From NCBI GenBank assembly GCA_002722295.1, contig PBLF01000029.1:62001-126000 (forward strand): DNA of 64,000 nt, given 5' to 3'. Shown here in pieces: positions 12,630 to 20,767 of this stretch. The translations under genes and the position numbers were made by a program. How positions within the stretch are numbered: the stretch's first letter is position 1; every line of letters begins with the position of its first letter. Below the pieces are notes generated by a model, which saw only the letters and a program-made list of their open reading frames with translations, ran no database searches and had not been told where the DNA came from. Origin of the DNA: Stappia sp. Its GTDB lineage: Bacteria > Pseudomonadota > Alphaproteobacteria > Rhizobiales > Stappiaceae.

Positions 12630-12746
12630 GGTGTGGCCCCGACAGTGTCTCGGACAGGAGGCAGGCCGGTACATGTGACCAATTGGCGTCTGGTCGGGTC
12701 CGGCCGTGTCTGGCAGGACTTCGTGAACCAGCATGAGGAGGAAGGC

Positions 12747-13151
12747 ATGATAGGACGGTTGAACCATGTGGCGATCGCGGTCCCGGATCTCGCCGCGGCG
12801 ACGGCCATGTACCGGGATACGCTCGGTGCCCGGGTGTCCCAGCCTCAGCCCGAGCCGGATCACGGGGTGACGGTGGTCTTCATCGAACTGCCCAATACGA
12901 AGATCGAACTGCTCGAGCCGCTTGGGGATGCCTCGCCGATCACGGCCTTCCTCGAACGCAGCCCCTCGGGCGGCATCCATCATGTGTGCTATGAGGTCGA
13001 GGACATCCTTGCCGCCCGTGACCGGTTGCTCGAGAAGGGCGCGCGGGTGCTTGGAACCGGCGAGCCGAAGACGGGCGCGCATGGCAAGCCCGTGCTGTTC
13101 CTGCATCCCAAGGACTTCAACGGCACGCTCGTGGAACTCGAGCAGGTCTGA
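12747..13151 (+). CDS. mce: Methylmalonyl-CoA epimerase
   Basis: This 134-residue protein of the vicinal-oxygen-chelate (glyoxalase/bleomycin) fold interconverts (R)- and (S)-methylmalonyl-CoA in the propionyl-CoA to succinyl-CoA route. Metal ligands typical of the family are visible as the His of LNHVAIAVPDL, the His of GGIHHVCYEVED, and the Glu of the C-terminal LVELEQV. ATG 12747 has GAGGAGGAAGG just upstream. A longer in-frame start would add a leader not seen in the family. Confidence 0.93.
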   Translation: MIGRLNHVAIAVPDLAAATAMYRDTLGARVSQPQPEPDHGVTVVFIELPNTKIELLEPLGDASPITAFLERSPSGGIHHVCYEVEDILAARDRLLEKGARVLGTGEPKTGAHGKPVLFLHPKDFNGTLVELEQV

Positions 13152-13246
13152 TCTAGAGTGCGTGCGGCGCCGTTTGAACAGGGCGCCGTTGCCAGGGAGA
13201 ACCGGGCGCCTTGTCGCGCCCCCAGTTGCAAGAGAGCGGAACGGTC

Positions 13247-13513
13247 GTGTCCATCATCTCCGGCCTTGCCATCTATTTCATCGTCTGGTGGATCGTGCTC
13301 TTCGCGGTCCTGCCCATAGGAGTCGTCACCCAGGAGGAAAAGGGCGAGGTTGAACCCGGGACGGTCGCCAGCGCCCCCTCGGCTCCGCGCCTCTGGATGA
13401 AGGCGCTGCTCACGTCCGTGATCGCCGGCATCGTGGTTGCCTTCCTCTATTGGGTGATCGCGCTGTCGGGGCTGACCCTCGATGATTTCCCCTTCAAGCC
13501 GCCGAGTGGCTAG
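13247..13513 (+). CDS. DUF1467 family membrane protein
   Basis: This small protein (88 residues) belongs to a family of unknown function found next to mce and proS in many Rhizobiales. Two transmembrane helices are visible, around residues 5-25 (LAIYFIVWWIVLFAVLPIG) and 59-78 (LLTSVIAGIVVAFLYWVIAL). Between them is the short loop VVTQEEKGEVEPGT. I prefer GTG 13247, which follows AGAGAGCGGA. A TTG at 13211 would add 12 hydrophilic residues. Confidence 0.85.
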   Translation: MSIISGLAIYFIVWWIVLFAVLPIGVVTQEEKGEVEPGTVASAPSAPRLWMKALLTSVIAGIVVAFLYWVIALSGLTLDDFPFKPPSG

Positions 13514-13522
13514 GGGCCGGCG

Positions 13523-13551
13523 CTTGTCACGGGCGCGCGACAAAGCTATGG
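13523..13551 (+). promoter_or_regulatory. Putative sigma-70 promoter for the methyltransferase gene
   Basis: CTTGTC at 13523-13528 is separated by exactly 17 bp from CTATGG at 13546-13551. This resembles the alphaproteobacterial housekeeping promoter pattern (CTTGAC-N17-CTATAT). It lies about 110 bp before the start codon at 13660. Confidence 0.45.
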
Positions 13552-13659
13552 AACGTTTCAGGCAACAGGATTGCGCGGGCCGCTCAGGGCGGCGCACGTT
13601 TCGCGAAGGGAATGCCCTGGCGGAGCGAAGCAGGCGAACCAACGGAAGAGATAGGCGCT

Positions 13660-14322
13660 ATGGGCGACTTTGAACGTGTGCGCACCCACATGGTCGACAA
13701 CCAGCTCCGGACGAATGACGTCACGGATCTGAGGATCCTGGACGCGATGGGAGAGCTGCCGCGTGAGCGGTTCGTTCCCTCGGCGAAGCGCTGCATCGCC
13801 TATTCGGACCAGGACGTGCCGCTCTCGGCCGGTGACGGGCAGCGCTTCCTGATGAAGCCGCACATCTTTGCCAAGCTTCTGCAGCTTGCCGACATCGGAA
13901 GCGACGACGTCGTCCTGTGCGCGGGATGCGCGACCGGTTATTCGGTCGCCGTGGCGTCCCGCCTTGCCGGATCCGTGGTCGGGATCGAGAAGGACCCGGA
14001 AACGGTCGAATCGGCTTCCGCGCTTCTCGTCGATCTCGGCATCGAGAACGCGGCGGTCATCGCCGGCGACCCCGCCACGGGCGGTGCGTCCGAAGGGCCC
14101 TATGACGTGATCCTCGTCGATGGAGCGGTGGAGGTGCTGCCTCAGTCGCTGACGGCGCAGCTCAAGGACGGTGGGCGTCTCGTTGTGGTCGAGGGCCGCG
14201 GTGGCGCGGGCGTTGCCAAGATTTACGTGCGCTCCGGCGACGTGGTGTCGGGACGTTTTGCATTCAACGCCTCGATCAACCTTCTCCCGGGGTTCGAGAA
14301 GCCGCGGGAATTCGTGTTCTGA
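13660..14322 (+). CDS. Protein-L-isoaspartate O-methyltransferase family protein, possibly without PIMT activity
   Basis: This 220-residue SAM-dependent methyltransferase is homologous to PIMT, which repairs isoaspartyl residues. The N-terminal MVDNQLRTNDVTD and PRERFVPSAKR are typical of the family, and a SAM-binding region is seen as LCAGCATGYSVAVASRLAG. The substrate-binding motif usually reading TIS(A/Q)P is here RFLMKP, so the conserved Ser is replaced. The GDG-x-x-GW motif is also degenerate. It sits directly before tolC and is followed by a strong terminator. The start is ATG 13660, after GGAAGAG. The fold is secure, the isoaspartate activity doubtful. Confidence 0.88.
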   Translation: MGDFERVRTHMVDNQLRTNDVTDLRILDAMGELPRERFVPSAKRCIAYSDQDVPLSAGDGQRFLMKPHIFAKLLQLADIGSDDVVLCAGCATGYSVAVASRLAGSVVGIEKDPETVESASALLVDLGIENAAVIAGDPATGGASEGPYDVILVDGAVEVLPQSLTAQLKDGGRLVVVEGRGGAGVAKIYVRSGDVVSGRFAFNASINLLPGFEKPREFVF

Positions 14323-14352
14323 GCATTTGCTGGGAGCATGCGAGGGAATTTC

Positions 14353-14384
14353 AAGGGACGGTCCGGTCGGATCGTCCCTTTTTT
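14353..14384 (+). terminator. Rho-independent terminator after the methyltransferase gene
   Basis: AAGGGACG at 14353-14360 pairs with CGTCCCTT at 14373-14380. The stem extends by four more pairs to a GGTC tetraloop. A run of six T (14379-14384) completes an intrinsic terminator 31 bp downstream of the stop. Confidence 0.88.
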
Positions 14385-14749
14385 CTTGTCCGTTTGCGGG
14401 AACGGCTTTTGACGCAGGGTCCGCAGGTCAGGAGTGTTGCGCATGGGTCGCAATGGTGCGCGAATGCGGCACCGTTACATTTTCGACGGTTGTCTCGTCG
14501 CCCCCGCCCGATAACAGTACGCTCAAAGAATGGTCCTTTGCGGCCACCAGACCTATTGGTCACGCGGACATCGCGTGGTGAAGCAAGACAGGTTGCCCGT
14601 TCGCCGGCTCGACTGGTGCGGGAGAACAAAGACCGCGGCTTCGTATCGACAGGCAGGGAAGTGACGGATCCCAGGGATCCGCGTCAAACATGGTTCGCCG
14701 GCTGGCTCCGTTGCCGGAGCGCTGGAGAGAGTGGACAGGGGTTTCGAAC
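14385..14749. other. Gene-free upstream region of tolC
   Basis: About 365 bp lie between the terminator and the tolC start. I see no credible reading frame. It presumably carries the tolC promoter, but no clear -35/-10 pair stands out; a TTGACG at 14409-14414 lacks a convincing partner. Confidence 0.4.
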
Positions 14750-16123
14750 GTGAAGCGGACACGATCTTGGATTCTTGCGGCCGCGCTTGCGTCTGCGGCG
14801 ATCGCGGTGCCGGAGGCCGCGTGGTCGCAGTCGATCAGTGAGGCGCTCGCGAAGGCGTATCAGGACAATCCGACCCTCAACGCGGCGCGCGCCGAACTGC
14901 GGTCCGTGGACGAGCAGGTGCCTCAGGCCCTGTCCGGCTGGCGTCCGCAGATCTTCGGGTCTCTCGACGTCGGCGGCGTCTATTCGAGTTCTTCGCCGGG
15001 GCAGGACAGCTACAACAACACGGCGACCGCCGCCTTGCAGGTTTCGCAGGCGCTCTTTCGCGGCTTCCGGACCGTGAACTCGACACGCCAGGCGGAAGCC
15101 ATCGTGCGGGCGCAGCGCGAGAGCCTGCGCTCCACCGAGCAGAGCGTCATGAACAACGCTGCGACGGCCTACATGGACGTGATCAGCTCCACGGCGATCG
15201 TGTCGCTGCGCCGTTCGAACCTCAAGTTCCTGGCCGAGCAGGTGCGCGCGGCTCAGGATCGCTTCGAGGTGGGCGAGGGCACGCGCACGGACGTTTCGCA
15301 GTCTCGGGCCCGTTATTCCGAGGCCCAGTCGGCGCTCAACCTGGCGCTGGCCAACGTGAACACGGCGCGGGCGGTTTATCGCCAGGTGGTTGGCTCGGAT
15401 CCCAAGACCCTGTCGGCCCACACGAACATCTACTCCCAGCTTCCCAAGAAGCTGGACCCGGCGCTGAAGATGGGGGCGTCCGCCCATCCGGCGATTCTCT
15501 CCGCCCAGCATCTCGTCGATGCGGGCAGTTTCGCGGTGAAGACGGTGGAAGGCGAACTGCTGCCCACGGTGACGCTGGAAGGCAACCTTGCCCGGCAGTG
15601 GAACCCGCCGTCCTCGCGCGGTATCGACACGGTCGATTCGGCAAGCGTCTATGGTCGCGTGAGCATTCCGATCTACCAGGGCGGCGCGGTGTCTTCGCGG
15701 GTGCGTCAGGCGAAGGAAGACCTCGGTCGCGCCCGCATCCAGCTTGACGTGGCGCGCGATCAGGTCCGCGCCGCGATCGTGTCCGCCTGGGGGCAGTATC
15801 AGGCCGCAGTGGCCTCGATCACTGCCGCGCAGGATGCGGTTTCCGCCAACCAGCTCGCCCTCGAGGGTGTCATCGAGGAGCAGCGCGTCGGCCAGCGTAC
15901 GACGCTTGACGTCCTCAACGCCCAGCTCGAGCTCGTGAACAGCCGCGTCAACCTCATCACCGCCGAGCGTGACCGTACGGTTGCCGCCTATGCGCTGATG
16001 TCGGCAATCGGCAGCCTGACAGCTGACAAGATCGGCCTTGCCGTCGCCCGCTACGACGACAAGAAGCACTACAAGAAGGTGCGCAACAGCTGGTTCGGCC
16101 TGACGACGCCGGACGGTCGCTGA
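14750..16123 (+). CDS. tolC: TolC family outer membrane efflux channel
   Basis: This outer membrane channel of type I secretion and RND-type efflux systems has 457 residues from GTG 14750, which follows ACAGGGG. A signal peptide is visible (MKRTRSWILAAALASAAIAVPEAAWSQ, about 27 residues, cut after AWS or AWSQ). Two outer membrane efflux protein repeats follow, with long alpha-helical stretches such as ARAELRSVDEQVPQALSGW and YGRVSIPIYQGGAVSSRVRQ. The inner-membrane partners are not in the window. In-frame codons upstream of the GTG would spoil the signal peptide. Confidence 0.92.
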   Translation: MKRTRSWILAAALASAAIAVPEAAWSQSISEALAKAYQDNPTLNAARAELRSVDEQVPQALSGWRPQIFGSLDVGGVYSSSSPGQDSYNNTATAALQVSQALFRGFRTVNSTRQAEAIVRAQRESLRSTEQSVMNNAATAYMDVISSTAIVSLRRSNLKFLAEQVRAAQDRFEVGEGTRTDVSQSRARYSEAQSALNLALANVNTARAVYRQVVGSDPKTLSAHTNIYSQLPKKLDPALKMGASAHPAILSAQHLVDAGSFAVKTVEGELLPTVTLEGNLARQWNPPSSRGIDTVDSASVYGRVSIPIYQGGAVSSRVRQAKEDLGRARIQLDVARDQVRAAIVSAWGQYQAAVASITAAQDAVSANQLALEGVIEEQRVGQRTTLDVLNAQLELVNSRVNLITAERDRTVAAYALMSAIGSLTADKIGLAVARYDDKKHYKKVRNSWFGLTTPDGR

Positions 16124-16149
16124 CATCTTCCGAACGCTGAATTGAACGG

Positions 16150-16182
16150 AACGGGCCTGTCTCCACTGGAGGCTGGCCCGTT
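16150..16182 (+). terminator. Possible terminator hairpin after tolC
   Basis: AACGGGCC at 16150-16157 pairs with GGCCCGTT at 16175-16182, with an inner CTCC/GGAG pair. Only a weak T-rich tail follows, so it may be a stability hairpin rather than a true terminator. Confidence 0.5.
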
Positions 16183-16420
16183 GTGGTCTCCGGGGCGGGC
16201 GGCTTTTTACGCAAACACATTGAAAAGTCGCCCGACTCGGCGAATTCTGTGGCTCGAACGGACGAGGTGTCCGGTTTTTCGGGCGTGCTGCGTTTTCCCT
16301 AGCGGCGGGAACGCGTTATAGTGTCAATGTTCGAGTCGCGTATGTCTGGGCACGTGGAACGCGTTGCCGGTACGGCGAACTCGGGGCGTTAACGCCGTTT
16401 GTGCGAGTGCGGGGATTGTG

Positions 16421-17089
16421 ATGGCCAACGCCAATCAAGCTCAAGAACCCTCGATGGAGGAGATCCTGGCCTCCATTCGGCGGATCATTTCGGATGAGGA
16501 GCCTGCGTCTGCGGCACCTGAGGCGGACGCGGCAGAAGCTGAAGTGGAGCCCGAGATGGGTGCTGGCGAAGCAATGTCCCAGGATGACCTGGACAAGCTT
16601 TTCGACTCCGCCGGCGATGCGGACATCGAACCCGATCCCGTGGCCGTAGCCGAGCCCGAACCCGAGCCGGTGGAGGCCGAGGCGGAGGCGGAAGACGATG
16701 TCTTCGAGCTTACCGAGGACCTTGCCGTCGAGGACGACGAGATGGACATGGCCGCAGCCATGGCCATGGACGACATGGAAACCGGTGACGTGGCTTTCGT
16801 GGATCCGGAGCCCGAGCCCGAGCCGGCACCCGCGCTAGAGCCCAAGGCGTCGTCCGCCAAGTCTCCGATCGGCGAGGACGGACTCCTGTCCGCCGATGCA
16901 AATCAGGCCGTGCATTCCGCTTTCAGCAATCTGGCGGGTACGATTCTGTCGAACAACTCCCGCACGCTCGAGGATCTCGTGAAAGAGCTCCTGCGTCCGA
17001 TGCTCAAGGAGTGGCTCGACGACAATCTGCCCTCGATGGTCGAGCGCATGGTACGTCAGGAGATCGAACGCGTCTCGCGCGGCCGCTGA
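16421..17089 (+). CDS. popZ: DUF2497 / PopZ cell-pole-organising protein
   Basis: This 222-residue homologue of PopZ forms polar condensates that anchor centromeres and regulators in alphaproteobacteria. The diagnostic N-terminal helix EPSMEEILASIRRIISDEEP lies at residues 9-28. A long acidic, proline-rich disordered region (about 30-165) contains several EPEPEP runs. The C-terminal oligomerisation helices are LEDLVKELLRPMLKEWLDD and LPSMVERMVRQEIERV. An SQDDLDKLF motif (residues 53-61) sits inside the acidic region. It lies directly upstream of valS. The start is ATG 16421; an upstream in-frame start would displace the conserved N-terminus. Confidence 0.9.
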   Translation: MANANQAQEPSMEEILASIRRIISDEEPASAAPEADAAEAEVEPEMGAGEAMSQDDLDKLFDSAGDADIEPDPVAVAEPEPEPVEAEAEAEDDVFELTEDLAVEDDEMDMAAAMAMDDMETGDVAFVDPEPEPEPAPALEPKASSAKSPIGEDGLLSADANQAVHSAFSNLAGTILSNNSRTLEDLVKELLRPMLKEWLDDNLPSMVERMVRQEIERVSRGR

Positions 17090-17127
17090 TCGAGGGCGGC
17101 GGACCGCGCCGCCTGAAGATGCCTTTC

Positions 17128-17153
17128 AACGCCGCCCTCAGGGCGGCGTTTTT
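17128..17153 (+). terminator. Rho-independent terminator after popZ
   Basis: AACGCCGCCC at 17128-17137 pairs perfectly with GGGCGGCGTT at 17141-17150 around a TCA loop, followed by TTT. The element lies about 40 bp after the popZ stop and separates popZ from valS. Confidence 0.9.
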
Positions 17154-17342
17154 CGTTTGTGTCCCGTCTTCCGGTCTTCCGTGACGGGCGGAAGCCGGAA
17201 AGCGGGGCGTGGCGATCCGTTCGTGTACAAACGCCACGAGGCAGGCTTGCGCCTTGCTGTCGCCGCGTTTTCGGGAATGGTTGACTTCGCCGCGCGCCTG
17301 CGAGACACCACCCCGTCAGTATACAGTTCCCCGGGAAGACCC

Positions 17343-20186
17343 ATGCTCGAAAAGACCTATGATGCCGCCTCCGTCGAACCCAGGATCGCGAAGGCCTGGG
17401 ACGAGGTAGACGCCTTCCGCGCCGGCGCGGGAGCCGAGCCGGGGGCTGCGTCCTTTTCGATCGTCATTCCGCCGCCCAATGTGACCGGTTCGCTGCACAT
17501 GGGACACGCGCTCAACAACACGCTGCAGGACATCCTGGTGCGTTTCGAGCGCATGCGGGGACGCGACGTGCTGTGGCAGCCGGGCATGGATCACGCCGGC
17601 ATTGCCACCCAGATGGTCGTCGAGCGTCAGCTCGCGGAGCGCCAGGAGCCGAGCCGCCGCGACATGGGGCGCGAGGCCTTTGTCGAGCGGGTCTGGTCGT
17701 GGAAGGCGGAATCGGGCGGCATGATCGGCAACCAGCTCAAGCGGCTCGGTGCCTCCTGCGACTGGTCCCGCGAGCGCTTCACCATGGACGAGGGGCTCAC
17801 CCGCGCCGTCCTCGAGGTGTTTGTCGGTCTCTTCAAGGAAGGGCTGATCTACAAGGACAAGCGTCTCGTCAACTGGGATCCCAAGCTTCTGACCGCGATC
17901 TCGGATCTCGAGGTCGAGCAGGTCGAGATCAAGGGCAACCTGTGGCACTTCCGCTATCCGCTCGAGGGCGGGGCAACGTGGCAGGCGCCGGTGGCCTTCG
18001 ACGAAGAGGGCAATCCGACCGAATTCGAGACCCGGGATTACATCACCGTCGCGACCACCCGTCCCGAGACGATGCTCGGCGACACCGCGATCGCGGTGAA
18101 CCCGGAGGATCCGAGGTACCAGGGTCTGATCGGCAAGTTCGCCGTGCTGCCGCTGGTGGGACGCCGCATCTCAATCGTCGGCGACGACTACGCCGACCCG
18201 ACCGCGGGTTCCGGCGCGGTGAAGATCACCCCGGCGCATGACTTCAACGATTTCGAGGTCGGCAAGCGTCACGATCTGGCGATGATCTCCGTGCTCGACC
18301 GCGAGGCGAAGGTGCGCCTCGCCGAAAATCCGGAGTTTCTGGAGGGGCTTGCCGAAAACGCGGAGCTGTCCGCGACCATTGCCGCCTTCGAGGGCTGTGA
18401 CCGTTTCGACGTGCGCAAGCGCCTGGTCGCGCGGATGGAGGAGCTCGGGCTTCTCGACCGCATCGAGCCGCACACCCACATGGTCCCCCATGGCGACCGT
18501 GGCGGCGTGCCCATCGAGCCGCTTCTGACCGACCAGTGGTATGTGGACGCGAAGACGCTGGCGGGTCCGGCCATCGACAGTGTTCGCGAGGGGCGCACGC
18601 GCTTTGTCCCGAAGAACTGGGACAAGACCTATTACGAGTGGATGGAGAACATCCAGCCCTGGTGCATCTCGCGCCAGCTCTGGTGGGGACACCGCATCCC
18701 CGCCTGGTATGGTCCCGATGGCGCGCTCTTCGTGGAGAAGAGCGAGGAGGAGGCGCTTGCCGCCGCGCGCGAGGCGTTCGGCCGCGAGGTCGAGGTCGTG
18801 GACGTCGAAGCCGCGCTTGCACGCTGGGAGGCCGGAGACGGCGAGGGTCCCGTCGCGCTCTATCGCGACGAGGACGTGCTCGACACCTGGTTTTCCTCCG
18901 CGTTGTGGCCGTTCTCCACGCTCGGCTGGCCGGACAAGACGCCGGAGCTTGCGAACTACTATCCCACCAGCGTGCTCGTCACCGGTTTCGACATCATCTT
19001 CTTCTGGGTCGCCCGCATGATGATGATGGGCAACCACTACATGACGACCGAACCCTTCCACACGGTCTACATCCATGCCCTCGTTCGCGACGAGAAGGGG
19101 CAGAAGATGTCGAAGTCGAAGGGCAACGTCATCGATCCGCTGGCGCTGATCGACGAATATGGCGCGGACGCGCTGCGCTTCACGCTTGCCGCCATGGCCG
19201 CCCAGGGCCGAGACATCAAGCTCGCGACGAGCCGTGTCGCCGGCTACCGCAACTTCGTCACCAAGCTCTGGAACGCCGCGCGTTTCGTGGAGATGAACGG
19301 TGGCGAGCGTCCCGAGTGCTTCGACCCGGCGGCGGTGCGCGAGACCGTGAACCGCTGGATCGTCACCGAGGTGGGGCGCTGCGGCGTGGAGATCACCGAC
19401 GCGCTCGAGGGCTTCCGGTTCAACGAGGCGGCGGGCGCGGCCTACCGCTTCGTGTGGAACACCTATTGCGACTGGTATCTGGAGTTCGCCAAGCCGATCT
19501 TCTCCGAGGGCAGCGAGGAGGCGAAGGCCGAGACCCGCGCGACCGCCGCATGGGTGCTCGATGAAACGTTGAAGCTGCTTCATCCCTTCATGCCGTTCAT
19601 GACGGAGGAACTCTGGGCGAAGACGGTCGAGGGAACCGGCAAGGGCCGCGAGAAGCTCCTGACGCATACGCGCTGGCCGGTGTCGGCCGGAGGCGATGTG
19701 GACGCAGCCGCCGAGATCAACTGGGTGGTGGACCTGATTTCCTCGATCCGCTCGGTTCGCGCGGAGATGAATGTCCCGGCGGGCGCCAAGGTGCCGCTGG
19801 TCGTCACCGGAGCCGGTGCCGTGACCGCGCAGCGCCTGAAGACCCACGAGGCGCAGATCCTGCGTCTCGCGCGTGCCGAGAGCATCTCGTTGTCGGACGA
19901 GGCTCCGCGCGGTTCGGTTCAGCTCGTGGCGGGTGAGGCGACGGTCTGCCTGCCGCTGGCGGGTATCATCGATCTCGGTGCGGAAGCCGCGCGTCTTGCC
20001 AAGGAAGAGACGAAGCTCGATCAGGAAATCGCACGCATCGACAAGAAGCTTGGCAACGAGGCCTTCCTCGCAAAGGCTCCCGAGGAAATCGTCGCCAGCG
20101 AGCAGGAAAAGCGCGCCGAGTTCGTCGAGCGCCGCGAGAGGGTTCTGGAGGCGCGCAAGCGCCTTGCGGATCTCTCCGACGCGTAA
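17343..20186 (+). CDS. valS: Valine--tRNA ligase
   Basis: This class I aminoacyl-tRNA synthetase charges tRNA-Val. The 947-residue product shows the HIGH-type motif PPPNVTGSLHMGHALNNT, the connective peptide 1 editing domain (containing VATTRPETMLGDTAIAVNP), and the KMSKS signature GQKMSKSKGNVIDPL. An anticodon-binding domain follows, with the C-terminal coiled-coil arm characteristic of ValRS (EAARLAKEETKLDQEIARI). The start at ATG 17343 gives MLEKTYDAASVEPR, the normal N-terminus. Confidence 0.97.
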   Translation: MLEKTYDAASVEPRIAKAWDEVDAFRAGAGAEPGAASFSIVIPPPNVTGSLHMGHALNNTLQDILVRFERMRGRDVLWQPGMDHAGIATQMVVERQLAERQEPSRRDMGREAFVERVWSWKAESGGMIGNQLKRLGASCDWSRERFTMDEGLTRAVLEVFVGLFKEGLIYKDKRLVNWDPKLLTAISDLEVEQVEIKGNLWHFRYPLEGGATWQAPVAFDEEGNPTEFETRDYITVATTRPETMLGDTAIAVNPEDPRYQGLIGKFAVLPLVGRRISIVGDDYADPTAGSGAVKITPAHDFNDFEVGKRHDLAMISVLDREAKVRLAENPEFLEGLAENAELSATIAAFEGCDRFDVRKRLVARMEELGLLDRIEPHTHMVPHGDRGGVPIEPLLTDQWYVDAKTLAGPAIDSVREGRTRFVPKNWDKTYYEWMENIQPWCISRQLWWGHRIPAWYGPDGALFVEKSEEEALAAAREAFGREVEVVDVEAALARWEAGDGEGPVALYRDEDVLDTWFSSALWPFSTLGWPDKTPELANYYPTSVLVTGFDIIFFWVARMMMMGNHYMTTEPFHTVYIHALVRDEKGQKMSKSKGNVIDPLALIDEYGADALRFTLAAMAAQGRDIKLATSRVAGYRNFVTKLWNAARFVEMNGGERPECFDPAAVRETVNRWIVTEVGRCGVEITDALEGFRFNEAAGAAYRFVWNTYCDWYLEFAKPIFSEGSEEAKAETRATAAWVLDETLKLLHPFMPFMTEELWAKTVEGTGKGREKLLTHTRWPVSAGGDVDAAAEINWVVDLISSIRSVRAEMNVPAGAKVPLVVTGAGAVTAQRLKTHEAQILRLARAESISLSDEAPRGSVQLVAGEATVCLPLAGIIDLGAEAARLAKEETKLDQEIARIDKKLGNEAFLAKAPEEIVASEQEKRAEFVERRERVLEARKRLADLSDA

Positions 20187-20218
20187 CGCCGACCGGTCTC
20201 TGGCAGAAGGTGGAGTGC

Positions 20219-20767
20219 ATGATGCAGGCTGCGCGCAAGCGGGTATTTGCCGGGGCAGGGAGCCTCGGGCGAACGGTTCTCGCGGGATGTGCCGTCGCGG
20301 CGGTTCTTGCCGGCCCGGCGCGGGCGGAGATCATCCAGAATCCGGTCGCCGAGTTCTCCGGCCTCGACAAGATCACCGGCCGCATCATCTCCTTCGATGT
20401 CTACATCGGGGAGACCGTGCAGTTCGGAGCCCTTCAGGTGACCCCGCGCGAGTGCAACACGCGCCCGCAAACGGAGACGCCGAAGACGACGGCCTTTGTC
20501 GAGGTGGACGAGATCACCCTCAACAACGAAGTTCGTCGGATCTTCACCGGCTGGATGTTCGCGGCAAGCCCCGGCCTGCATGCGGTGGAGCACCCCGTCT
20601 ATGACGTGTGGCTGACCAACTGCAAGCAGGCGTCCTCGGTCGCTCCGCCGGACGATTATTCCGGCCCGCCGATCTCCGCCGAGGCCGGTGCGGGCGACCC
20701 GCTTGCGGGCACCGCACCCGAACTTGGCGCCGACGCGATCACTCCGCGCCGGAAGCCGCCGCTTTGA
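20219..20767 (+). CDS. DUF2155 domain periplasmic protein
   Basis: This 182-residue secreted protein belongs to a family of unknown function common in Rhizobiales. A signal peptide is visible (residues about 1-33, ending AGPARA-EII), followed by the DUF2155 core with RIISFDVYIGETVQFGALQV, TPRECNTR, RRIFTGWMFAASPGLHAVEHPVYDVWLTNC. The two cysteines could form a disulfide. ATG 20219 follows AGAAGG; GTG 20210 and ATG 20222 are alternatives. The last 29 bp overlap the end of the convergent hydrolase gene. Confidence 0.88.
   Translation: MMQAARKRVFAGAGSLGRTVLAGCAVAAVLAGPARAEIIQNPVAEFSGLDKITGRIISFDVYIGETVQFGALQVTPRECNTRPQTETPKTTAFVEVDEITLNNEVRRIFTGWMFAASPGLHAVEHPVYDVWLTNCKQASSVAPPDDYSGPPISAEAGAGDPLAGTAPELGADAITPRRKPPL

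Noticed and set aside
12627..12640. 14-mer TAGGGTGTGGCCCC repeated after rnj and after lolD (35955-35968)
   Set aside because: Several identical 14-mer pairs are expected by chance in 64 kb, and the flanks differ completely. I kept it only as a side note to the possible repeat.
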